Positions 6,034 to 12,766 of a DNA stretch of 14,622 nt are shown here, piece by piece. The position numbers and the translations under genes are program-made. The DNA lies in contig JAEMSV010000055.1 of assembly GCA_016462625.1 (NCBI GenBank), positions 10,785 through 25,406 on the forward strand, written 5' to 3'. Origin of the DNA: Solirubrobacteraceae bacterium. GTDB taxonomy: Bacteria; Actinomycetota; Thermoleophilia; Solirubrobacterales; Solirubrobacteraceae. The notes below the pieces were generated by a model. It searched no databases. It was not told the origin of the DNA and was given only the letters and a program-made list of their open reading frames with translations. Each line of letters begins with the position of its first letter. Within the stretch, counting starts at the first letter, position 1.

Positions 6034-7059
6034 TCAGACGCCGGCGAGCGCCGGCCATAGCTCGGCCACGCGACGCAGCGCCTGCCCCGCCAGCGGGTCG
6101 CACGCGAGCGCCGGTGCCGCAGGCGCCTCCGGCGCGCCGAGCACCTCCAAGGTGTCCGCGAACGACCGCGCGAGCGCCTCGACGTCGTACCCGCCCTCGA
6201 GCACCAAGCCGACCGGCGCACCGACGTCCGCGCCCAGCGCCCGCACCGATGCGGCCATCTGGGCGTACCCGTGGTCGGACACGCGGCAGTCGGCGAGCGG
6301 GTCGTCGCGGTGCGCGTCGTAGCCCGCGCTGATGAGGATCAGCTCCGGGCGGTAGACCGCCCCGAGCGGGCGGACGACGTGCTCGACGTGGGAGACCCAC
6401 GCGTCGTCGCCGGAGCCGGGAGGCAGCGGAAGGTTCACGGTGTGACCGAGCCCGAGGCCCGACCCGATGTCCTCCGCCCCACCCGTTCCGGGATACAGCG
6501 GCCACTGGTGCAGGGAGACGAACAGCACGTCGGAATCCGCGTGGAAGATGTCGTTCGTCCCATTGCCGTGATGAACGTCCCAGTCGATGATCATCACGCG
6601 GCTCAGCCCGTGGGCGGCCAGCGCATGGCGCGCCCCGATGGCGACGTTGTTCAACAGGCAGAAGCCCATCGGGCGGGCGGCCTCGCAGTGGTGGCCGGGC
6701 GGCCGCTGAGCGCTCGCCGCGGCCGGCGCGTCGCCGTTCAGGAGCAGGTCGACGACCTCGACCGCGCCGCCGGCAGACCGCAGCGCCGCCTCCCACGAGC
6801 CCTCGCTCACGACCGTGTCCATGTCGATCGAGCCGCCACCGGCCAGGACGATCTCCTCCACGCCGAGGAGGTGCCGCTCGGGATGGACCCGCAGGAGCGC
6901 CTCGCGCGGCGCCCGCTCGGCCTCGCGACGTTCCCAGCCCGCGCCGTCGCGCCGATCGAGCTCACGCTGGATCGCCACGATCCGCGCTGCGGATTCCGGG
7001 TGCATCCCGGTGTCGTGCTCGAGTGACGCGGGGTGGTGCAGAAGGACCGGGGCGGCCAT
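6034..7059 (-). CDS. Histone deacetylase family protein (zinc-dependent deacetylase, AcuC/HdaH-like)
   Basis: 341 aa, normal for bacterial members. The arginase/deacetylase-fold signature is complete: HPESAARI near 20-27, RPPGHH at 119-124 with the catalytic His pair H123-H124, GFCLLNN at 132-138, IDWDVHHGNGT at 158-168 giving zinc ligands D161 and H163, SAGYDAHRDDPL at 245-254 giving the third ligand D248, and LEGGYD at 287-292 with the transition-state Tyr Y291. It should remove acetyl (or longer acyl) groups from lysine, polyamine or a small metabolite; family alone does not say which. It is divergent from nadB with 22 bp between starts and converges on the zinc-ribbon pair. No acetyltransferase or acs gene is in the window to hint at an AcuC role. 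Confidence 0.94.
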   Translation of the reverse strand: MAAPVLLHHPASLEHDTGMHPESAARIVAIQRELDRRDGAGWERREAERAPREALLRVHPERHLLGVEEIVLAGGGSIDMDTVVSEGSWEAALRSAGGAVEVVDLLLNGDAPAAASAQRPPGHHCEAARPMGFCLLNNVAIGARHALAAHGLSRVMIIDWDVHHGNGTNDIFHADSDVLFVSLHQWPLYPGTGGAEDIGSGLGLGHTVNLPLPPGSGDDAWVSHVEHVVRPLGAVYRPELILISAGYDAHRDDPLADCRVSDHGYAQMAASVRALGADVGAPVGLVLEGGYDVEALARSFADTLEVLGAPEAPAAPALACDPLAGQALRRVAELWPALAGV

Positions 7060-7066
7060 TGGCGAC

Positions 7067-7073
7067 TACCGTA
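7067..7073. promoter_or_regulatory. Shared bidirectional -10 element between HDAC gene and nadB
   Basis: TACCGTA can be read as TACCGT (7067-7072) on the plus strand, 9 nt before the nadB ATG, and as TACGGT (7073-7068) on the minus strand, 8 nt before the HDAC ATG. The whole spacer is 22 bp and neither gene has room for a separate promoter or a Shine-Dalgarno sequence. Confidence 0.45.
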
Positions 7074-7081
7074 CCCCGTCT

Positions 7082-8539
7082 ATGCCGGACGGCCACGAAT
7101 CTGAGCGCTGCGACATCGTCGTCGTCGGCGCCGGCGGTGCAGGCCTCTTCACCGCGCTCACGGCGGCCGCGACCGGCGCCCGCGTGACCCTCGTCTCCGG
7201 GACGCCGCTTGCCGAGACGGCCAGCTACTGGGCCCAGGGAGGGATCGCCGCGGCGGTCTCCGACGACGATTCCCCCGAGCTGCACCTCGCCGACACAGAG
7301 TCCGCCGGACGGGGCGCGGTCCGGCGCTCCGCCGCGCAGGTGCTCGTCCAGGAGGCCCCCGACCGCCTGCGCGATCTCGAGCGCCTCGGCGTGGCCTTCG
7401 ACGCCGACCGTCACGGGCGGCTGTCCCTCGGCCTGGAGGGCGGCCACACCCGCCGCCGGGTGGCGCACTGCGGCGGGAGCGCCACCGGCCGGCGCATCGT
7501 GCGCCAGCTGTCGGCGCGCGTGGTCGAAGCGCCGACCATCCACGTCGTCGAGGGGACGCGCGCAACGAACCTCTGGATGGAGGACGGCCGCTGCGTCGGC
7601 GTGGTCCTCGAGGACGGCCGGGCGATCCACGCGCGCGGCACGATCCTCTCCACCGGCGGGGCCGCCGCGCTGTGGTCCCGGACGACGAACCCGCCCGGCT
7701 CGCTCGGGATCGGGCTCTCACTCGCGCACGCGGCGGGCGCAGATCTCGCCGACCTCGAGTTCCTGCAGTTCCACCCCACGGCCGTCGTCGGTGTCCAGGG
7801 CCGCGAGGGCTTCCTCATCACCGAGGCGATCCGGGGCGAGGGCGCCACGCTCCACGGCGCCGATGGCGAGCGCTTCATCGACGAGCTCGCCCCGCGCGAC
7901 GAGGTGGCGCGTGCGATCTTCACGGAGCTGGAGCGCACCGGTGCCACGTCGGTCGGCCTGGACATGCGCCAGGTCGATCCCGGCCTCTTCCCGAACGTCG
8001 TCAGCGCGCTGCGTGAGGCCGGGCTCGACCCGGCGGGCGAGCGGATCCCGGTCGCGCCCGCGTCGCACTACATGATGGGTGGCGTCGTCACGGACCTCGA
8101 CGGGCGCTCGAGCGTGCCCGGCCTGCTCGCCGTCGGGGAGACCGCGTGCACCGGTCTGCACGGCGCGAACCGCCTGGCCTCGAACAGTCTGAGCGAGTGC
8201 TTCGTGTTCGGCGCGCGAGCTGCCGCCGCCGCGCTGGACGAGCCGGCCTCCACGAATGGTGTCGTTGCGCCGGCCTCGGAGCCGCTGACCCGTCCCACCC
8301 GGGCAACCCAGGAAGCCCTCTGGCGCGACGCCGGGCTCGTCCGCACCCGCGAGGGCCTGGAACGGCTCCTCGACGACCCGCACCCGCTCGCGCGGCTCAT
8401 CGCCGCGTGTGCCCTCGGGCGTGAGGAGAGCCGCGGCGCGCACAGCCGCGCGGATCATCCCGAGACGGTCACCGAGCTGGACGGCGTGCATGCCGTCGTG
8501 GCAGGCGACGGCGTCTCGCGCCTCGAGCGCTGGCAGTAG
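7082..8539 (+). CDS. nadB: L-aspartate oxidase
   Basis: 485 aa. FAD enzyme that oxidises L-aspartate to iminoaspartate, the first step of de novo NAD synthesis. Motifs in order: VVVGAGGAG at 13-21 (dinucleotide-binding loop), SYWAQGGIAA at 48-57 (FAD contact), HTRRRVAHCGGSATG at 122-136, LQFHPTA at 228-234, EAIRGEGATL at 248-257, PRDEVARAI at 271-279, ASHYMMGG at 327-334 and GLHGANRLASNSL at 358-370. GLHGANRLASNS and the absence of the covalent-FAD histidine mark NadB rather than fumarate reductase. It is shorter than E. coli NadB (540 aa), mostly in the C-terminal helical domain. ATG 7082 fits the FAD motif position; an open frame from 6815 covers the HDAC gene and is a shadow. nadA and nadC are not seen next to it, so it stands alone here. 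Confidence 0.94.
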   Translation: MPDGHESERCDIVVVGAGGAGLFTALTAAATGARVTLVSGTPLAETASYWAQGGIAAAVSDDDSPELHLADTESAGRGAVRRSAAQVLVQEAPDRLRDLERLGVAFDADRHGRLSLGLEGGHTRRRVAHCGGSATGRRIVRQLSARVVEAPTIHVVEGTRATNLWMEDGRCVGVVLEDGRAIHARGTILSTGGAAALWSRTTNPPGSLGIGLSLAHAAGADLADLEFLQFHPTAVVGVQGREGFLITEAIRGEGATLHGADGERFIDELAPRDEVARAIFTELERTGATSVGLDMRQVDPGLFPNVVSALREAGLDPAGERIPVAPASHYMMGGVVTDLDGRSSVPGLLAVGETACTGLHGANRLASNSLSECFVFGARAAAAALDEPASTNGVVAPASEPLTRPTRATQEALWRDAGLVRTREGLERLLDDPHPLARLIAACALGREESRGAHSRADHPETVTELDGVHAVVAGDGVSRLERWQ

Positions 8540-8543
8540 GCCC

Positions 8544-8559
8544 GGCGTCTCAGAACGCC
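8544..8559 (+). other. Short hairpin just after nadB
   Basis: GGCGT (8544-8548) and ACGCC (8555-8559) form 5 bp with a 6-nt loop, 4 nt past the nadB stop. There is no T-run, so it is a weak terminator at best, possibly only an mRNA end-protecting stem. Confidence 0.3.
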
Positions 8560-8631
8560 AACACGCCTACTCCCGGAGAGGCAACCGACCACGAGCCGGG
8601 GGGTCGGACACCAGCATTCACGGGTTCCGAC

Positions 8632-8766
8632 GGCCTCCTGACTGGTGAGTCAACCAGTCTCCTTAACGCGATCTCAACATGGAGATCGTTTCAAATTCCA
8701 CATAGTCGCCACATCATGTGTGACGAGTCCCCCACAACCCCCAGGGGGACCTGACCGGAGGAGGCC
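8632..8766 (+). ncRNA. Putative multi-branch cis-regulatory leader RNA sequestering the ribosome binding site
   Basis: Hand folding gives five helices. P1: GGCCTCCT (8632-8639) with AGGAGGCC (8759-8766), 8 perfect pairs, covering the Shine-Dalgarno of the downstream gene. P2: 8640-8646 with 8653-8659, 7 pairs and a GAGTCA loop, stacked directly on P1. P3: 8669-8675 with 8682-8688, 7 pairs and a 6-nt loop. P4: GTCG/CACA (8705-8708, 8710-8713) with TGTG/TGAC (8717-8724), 8 pairs including one G-U and one bulged C. P5: GTCCCCC (8727-8733) with GGGGGAC (8744-8750), 10-nt loop. The arrangement would block translation unless opened by a ligand, protein, temperature or another RNA. It does not match a riboswitch I know. 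Caveat: the more AT-rich part (8686-8705) might contain the promoter, which would leave out P1. Confidence 0.45.
8757..8764 (+). promoter_or_regulatory. Strong ribosome binding site (GGAGGAGG) of the Cys3His protein gene
   Basis: GGAGGAGG ends 11 nt before GTG 8776, slightly long spacing. Its last six bases plus CC are the 3' strand of helix P1 in the proposed leader RNA. Confidence 0.6.
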
Positions 8767-8775
8767 AGGGTCGTC

Positions 8776-9210
8776 GTGTATCAGTTCAGCCGCGCGATCT
8801 ACCGCGAGCTCAGCCGCGACATCCGCCCCGTAGCGGGAGAGGATGCCTCGCATGCTCACGCCGAAGTCCTGCACGCCTGCGAACAGACCATCGAGCGTCT
8901 GGCCACGGATCGGCACTATTTCCGTCGCCCCGCCCGCACGCTGTTCGCGGACGTCCGTCCGTACTTCCCAATGGGCTCGCAGGAGCGGGTCTGGCACATC
9001 ATCGAGTCGTACGTAGCGCTCGCCGCAGAGTGGTTGGCCCGTCAGCCCGCTCAGGGCTACGACGTCAACGGCAATCCACTGCAGTGCCGGGCAACCACGC
9101 GGCGCGGCACGCCGTGTCGCCGCCTGCCACTGGCATCGAACGGGTACTGCCCGTCGCATCAGCATCTCGCTGACACCGAGGATCTCGACAGGCTGGTCGC
9201 TGTCGCGTGA
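8776..9210 (+). CDS. Uncharacterised 144-aa protein with C-terminal Cys3His metal-binding motif
   Basis: Starts at GTG 8776 after a strong GGAGGAGG site. Residues 1-92 look like a compact helical domain (MYQFSRAIYRELSRDIRP ... ESYVALAAEWLARQ) with no known motif. Residues 99-130 hold C104-x9-C114-x10-C125-x2-H128 in the context QCRATTRRGTPCRR ... GYCPSHQH. This matches the widespread small zinc-binding pattern 'C-x-A-T-x-x-G-x-x-C-x-R ... Y-C-x-x-H' seen in phage and bacterial hypothetical proteins, usually assumed to bind zinc and perhaps nucleic acid. No signal peptide or membrane helix. It stands alone between nadB (236-bp structured spacer) and hyuA. An unusual regulatory leader plus a zinc motif would suit an autoregulated nucleic-acid binder, but that is a guess. 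Confidence 0.8.
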   Translation: MYQFSRAIYRELSRDIRPVAGEDASHAHAEVLHACEQTIERLATDRHYFRRPARTLFADVRPYFPMGSQERVWHIIESYVALAAEWLARQPAQGYDVNGNPLQCRATTRRGTPCRRLPLASNGYCPSHQHLADTEDLDRLVAVA

Positions 9211-9221
9211 CGTCGTCCGGA

Positions 9222-9241
9222 GATCGCCGCTTGCGGTGATC
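9222..9241 (+). terminator. Hairpin after the Cys3His gene, possible terminator without T-run
   Basis: GATCGCCG (9222-9229) pairs with CGGTGATC (9234-9241), 8 bp with one G-T wobble and a CTTG tetraloop, 11 nt past the stop. A second small stem AGGG/CCCT follows at 9244-9256. No T-tract, as is common for actinobacterial terminators. Confidence 0.45.
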
Positions 9242-9268
9242 GAAGGGCGAAACCCTCGATAACTAGGC

Positions 9269-9299
9269 TTCCGGGCGTGACGATGCGCACGCCCCGGAA
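9269..9299 (+). promoter_or_regulatory. Strong hairpin ending 9 nt before the hyuA start
   Basis: TTCC+GGGCGTG (9269-9279) pairs with CACGCCC+GGAA (9288-9294, 9296-9299), 11 bp with one bulged C (9295) and an 8-nt loop. hyuA has no Shine-Dalgarno, so this stem may influence initiation or be an inverted-repeat operator. A TAGGCT hexamer (9264-9269) just before it could be a -10 box. Confidence 0.4.
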
Positions 9300-9308
9300 C
9301 GCCTTCTG

Positions 9309-11282
9309 ATGCTGCTCGGCGTCGACGTCGGCGGCACGTTCACGGACGCGGTCCTCGTCGACGGCGACCGGATCGTCACCGCCAAGGCCTCGACGACGCC
9401 CGACGACCAGTCGCGCGGTGTGCTCGACGCCATCACGGCAGCGCTCGAGCGCGCGGGCGCCGAGCCGGGAGCCGTCACGCGGTTCGCCCACGGGATGACC
9501 GTCGCGACCAACGCGCTGCTCGAGGGCGAGGCCGCCCGGACCGTCCTCGTCGCGACCGAGGGCTTCACCGACCTCGTCGAGCTCGGCCGGCAGGCACGCC
9601 CGGACCTCTACCGGCTCTGCGTCGCCCGCCCGGCACCGCTCGTACCCGCCGAACGCCGTGTGCCCGCGCGGGAGCGGATGGGGCCGAACGGCGTCGTGCG
9701 CGCGCTCGAGGGGCTCGACGAGCTCGTGGAGGCCGTGGCGGCGCTCGCACCCGAGTCGGTCGCCGTCGTCCTGCTGCACGCAGACCGCCACCCCGACCAC
9801 GAGCGGGCGATCGGCGCGGCGCTGCGCGAGCACCTGCTGGACGTGCACGTCTCACTCTCCCACGAGGTCGTCGGGACCTTCCGGGAGTACGAGCGCGCAG
9901 CGACGACCGAGATCGACGCCGGGCTCTCCCCCCTGCTGGCCGCCTACCTCAGGCGGCTCGGCGAGCGCTCGGACGCGGCGGGGCTTCCCGCCGCCCGGAT
10001 CATGCAGTCCAGCGGCGGCCTGACGGGCGCTGCGCGCGCCGCTGAGCATGCGGCGCTCACGGTCCTGAGCGGGCCCGCAGGCGGCGCCGCGGCCGCCGCG
10101 CTGCTCGCCGCCCGGGGTGACCACGCCGACCTGCTGTGCTTCGACATGGGCGGGACGTCCTGCGACGTCTGCGTGGTCGAGGGCGGCGAGGCGCTGCTCA
10201 CCGACGGACGGCAGATCGCCGGCCGTGCGATCGCCCTGCCGATGATCGACATCCACACCGTGGGTGCGGGCGGCGGCTCGATCGGCTGGCGCGATCCGGG
10301 TGGCGCGCTCCGCGCCGGACCGCGTTCCGCGGGGGCGGCGCCCGGGCCGGCCTGCTACGGCCGGGGCGGCACCGAGCCCACCGTCACCGACGCGAACGTC
10401 GTCCTCGGCCGGATCGGCGGGGAGCTGGCCGGAGGCGTCACGCTCGATGTCGATGCGGCGGCGGGCGCCGTAGACGGGCTCGCCGCGTCGCTCGGGTTGG
10501 AGCGAGAAGCGTGCGCCGAGGGCATCGTGCGGGTCGCGAACGCGGAGATGATCCGCGCCCTGCGCGTGATGACCGTGGAGCGCGGCGTCGACCCGCGGCG
10601 CTTCGCACTGCTGGCCTTCGGCGGGGCCGGGCCCCTGCACGCCTGCGCGCTGGCTGACGAGCTGGAGATCGCGACCGTCCTGGTGCCGCGCGCCGGGGGC
10701 GTGCTGAGCGCCCTCGGCCTCGCCGCCGCCGACCGCCGTGCGACCGAGCAGCGGACCGTGATGCTCCGCGGGGACGGCCTCACCGACGCGGCGCTGGCGG
10801 CGGTCGCGGACGAGCTTGCCGCTCGGGCGCGGGACGCGCTCGGGGAGCACGACGCAGCGGTCACCGTCGCGCTGGCCGCGCGGTACGCGGGCCAGGCCCA
10901 CGAGCTGACCGTGACGCCGGAGCATTCGAGCGCCGCCGGGGTGCGCGCCGCGTTCGACGCCGCCCACGAGGAGCGCTACGGGTTCGCCGACGCCGACGCG
11001 GCACTCGAGCTCGTCACCGTCCGCGCCACCGCGGTCACCGCCGGCCCGCAGGTCGACCTCGCCGCGGGCGAGACACCACCTCCGGCGTCGGCCGTCCGCC
11101 GCGTCGTCTTCGGCGGCGAGGCGCACGACGCGGAGGTCCTGCGGGGTGACCTTCCGCCCGGGCTCACGATCGTCGGGCCGGCGATCTCCGAGCAGCGCGA
11201 GGCGACCGTCGCGATCCCGCCGGGCTGGCGCGGCCTCGTCGACCGCGACGGCACGCTCGTGCTCCGGAGAGGCGCCCGATGA
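9309..11282 (+). CDS. hyuA: Hydantoinase/oxoprolinase family protein, HyuA (subunit A)
   Basis: 657 aa; typical 650-720. The family uses ATP to open hydantoin or oxoproline rings, or to carboxylate acetone/acetophenone-type ketones, working with a HyuB subunit in the cytoplasm. Motifs: GVDVGGTFTDAV at 4-15 (actin-like phosphate loop), HGMTVATNALLEG at 61-73, FREYERAATT near 191-200, SGPAGGA at 254-260, FDMGGTSCDV at 278-287, DIHTVGAGGGSI at 314-325 and CYGRGGTEPTVTDANVVLG at 349-367, then FGGAGPLHACALA. ATG 9309 puts VDVGGTFTD at the usual place; no ribosome site is seen, but a stop codon TGA (9307-9309) overlaps the ATG. The stop overlaps hyuB by ATGA. Substrate cannot be named from sequence; N-methylhydantoin, 5-oxoproline and related amides are all possible. 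Confidence 0.93.
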   Translation: MLLGVDVGGTFTDAVLVDGDRIVTAKASTTPDDQSRGVLDAITAALERAGAEPGAVTRFAHGMTVATNALLEGEAARTVLVATEGFTDLVELGRQARPDLYRLCVARPAPLVPAERRVPARERMGPNGVVRALEGLDELVEAVAALAPESVAVVLLHADRHPDHERAIGAALREHLLDVHVSLSHEVVGTFREYERAATTEIDAGLSPLLAAYLRRLGERSDAAGLPAARIMQSSGGLTGAARAAEHAALTVLSGPAGGAAAAALLAARGDHADLLCFDMGGTSCDVCVVEGGEALLTDGRQIAGRAIALPMIDIHTVGAGGGSIGWRDPGGALRAGPRSAGAAPGPACYGRGGTEPTVTDANVVLGRIGGELAGGVTLDVDAAAGAVDGLAASLGLEREACAEGIVRVANAEMIRALRVMTVERGVDPRRFALLAFGGAGPLHACALADELEIATVLVPRAGGVLSALGLAAADRRATEQRTVMLRGDGLTDAALAAVADELAARARDALGEHDAAVTVALAARYAGQAHELTVTPEHSSAAGVRAAFDAAHEERYGFADADAALELVTVRATAVTAGPQVDLAAGETPPPASAVRRVVFGGEAHDAEVLRGDLPPGLTIVGPAISEQREATVAIPPGWRGLVDRDGTLVLRRGAR

Positions 11283-12766
11283 CCTCGCTGGACCCGATCG
11301 ACCTGCAGGTCATCACCGGCGCGCTGCGCGCGGCGTGCGAGGAGATGGGCGCCGTGCTGATCCGCAGCGCCCACTCGGCGAACATCAAGGAGCGCCGCGA
11401 CTGCTCCACCGCGCTGTTCGACGCCGACGGGCAGATGGTCATGCAGGCCGAGCACATTCCGGTGCACCTCGGGGCGATGCCGGACTCCGTCGCCGCCGTG
11501 CTCGGCGAGGACCACGCCGACGGTCGCGACTGGGTCCTGAACGACCCGTATCGCGGTGGCACCCACCTGCCGGACATCACCGTCGTCACGCCCGTGCTGC
11601 ACGACGGGCAGCTCATCGGGTTCGCCGCCAGCCGCGCGCACCACGCCGACGTCGGGGGCCGCGTCCCCGGGTCGATGCCGGCGGACTCGACCACGCTCGA
11701 CGAGGAGGGCGTCGTCATCGCGCCGAGGATCCTCGACGACGCGGCCATCGACGAGCTCGTCACGCAGATGCGCCAGCCCGAGCAGCGCCGCGCGGACCTG
11801 CGCGCGCAGCGGGCCGCCAACCGCGCCGGCGCGCATCGGCTGAGCGAACTGGCGCGCCGGATGGGCGCCGCGACGCTGCGCCAGGCCACGGACGAGGTCC
11901 TCGACTACGCCGAGCGCCGGACCCGCGCATGCCTCGCCGACCTGGCCGACGGCACCCGCTACGCGACCGACCTCCTGGAGGCCCGCGAGGGCGACCTCGA
12001 GCTGCGGCTCGCCGCCACCGTCGACGGCGACCGCCTCGTGCTCGACTTCACCGGCAGCGCGCCCCAGCACGAGGGCAACCTGAACTGCCCGCCGTCGGTG
12101 ACGAAGTCCGCCGCGTACTTCGCGGTGCGCGTCCTGACCGACCCCGACGTCCCGCCGAACGCCGGCGCGCACCGCCCGATCGAGGTCATCGCGCCCGAGA
12201 GCACGCTGCTCCACGCCACCCCACCGCACGCCGTTGTCGGGGGCAACGTGGAGACCTCCTCCCGCGTCGCCGACCTCGTGCTCGCCGCCTTCGGCCGGGC
12301 GCTCGGCCAGGGCACGATGAACAACCTCACGCTCGGCAGCGATGACTTCACCTACTACGAGACGCTCGGCGGCGGCCAGGGCGCATGTCCTGACGCTCCC
12401 GGACCGAGCGGCGTCCATGTCGCGATGTCCAACACCCTGAACACGCCCGTCGAAGCGCTGGAGCTCGAGTTCCCGGTGCGCGTCGTGCGCTACGAGCTGC
12501 GCCGCGGCTCCGGAGGCGCAGGCGCGCAGCCGGGCGGCGACGGGATCGTGCGCGAGCTCGAGGCGCTCACGCCGATGACGTACTCGCTGCTGACCGAGCG
12601 CCGCCGTCACGCGCCTCCCGGCGCGGCCGGCGGGCAACCGGGCGAGCGCGGGCGTAATCTGCTCGACGGAGAGGTCCTGCCGCCGAAGGCAACCGGACCG
12701 CTGCTCCCGGGACAGCGCTTGCGGATCGAGACCCCGGGAGGAGGCGCACATGGAAGGCCAGCCTGA
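11279..12766 (+). CDS. hyuB: Hydantoinase/oxoprolinase family protein, HyuB (subunit B)
   Basis: 495 aa, at the short end of the family (about 510-600). It opens with the family signature LDPIDLQVITGALRAACEEMG, followed by RSAHSANIKERRDCSTALFD (about 30-49), HIPVHLGAMPDSV, LNDPYRGGTHLPDITVVTPV (around 88-107), RAHHADVGGRVPGSMP, and in the C-terminal half the conserved NLNCPPSVTKSAAYFAVR, GGNVETSSRV and GRALGQGTMNNL. All are standard HyuB features, several near the metal site. It forms the catalytic complex with HyuA; the genes overlap by 4 nt, giving equal translation. Its last 17 nt overlap the reductase gene. The insertion GACPDAPGPSGVHVAMSNTLNTPVEALE is the normal substrate-side loop of the family. 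Confidence 0.93.
   Translation: MTSLDPIDLQVITGALRAACEEMGAVLIRSAHSANIKERRDCSTALFDADGQMVMQAEHIPVHLGAMPDSVAAVLGEDHADGRDWVLNDPYRGGTHLPDITVVTPVLHDGQLIGFAASRAHHADVGGRVPGSMPADSTTLDEEGVVIAPRILDDAAIDELVTQMRQPEQRRADLRAQRAANRAGAHRLSELARRMGAATLRQATDEVLDYAERRTRACLADLADGTRYATDLLEAREGDLELRLAATVDGDRLVLDFTGSAPQHEGNLNCPPSVTKSAAYFAVRVLTDPDVPPNAGAHRPIEVIAPESTLLHATPPHAVVGGNVETSSRVADLVLAAFGRALGQGTMNNLTLGSDDFTYYETLGGGQGACPDAPGPSGVHVAMSNTLNTPVEALELEFPVRVVRYELRRGSGGAGAQPGGDGIVRELEALTPMTYSLLTERRRHAPPGAAGGQPGERGRNLLDGEVLPPKATGPLLPGQRLRIETPGGGAHGRPA
12736..12744 (+). promoter_or_regulatory. Strong ribosome binding site for the dehydrogenase inside hyuB
   Basis: GGGAGGAGG, 5 nt before ATG 12750 and within the last codons of hyuB. 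It fixes the dehydrogenase start and encodes the PGGGA stretch of the HyuB C-terminus. Confidence 0.75.

Noticed and set aside
6815..7081. N-terminal extension of nadB
   Set aside because: It lies antisense in the HDAC gene, is Arg/Ser-rich, and the FAD-binding loop is correctly placed with ATG 7082.
8669..8700. tRNA-like TTCAAAT (T-loop pattern) after a stem
   Set aside because: The flanking bases do not form a T-stem, no acceptor or 7-nt anticodon loop can be drawn.
8674..9165. 163-aa minus-strand frame opposite the Cys3His gene
   Set aside because: No motif or ribosome site, and the plus strand has GGAGGAGG, coding-type third positions and a Cys/His motif.
9852..11126. 424-aa minus-strand frame opposite hyuA
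   Set aside because: HyuA is a clear family member over the full length; the reverse frame is low-complexity shadow.
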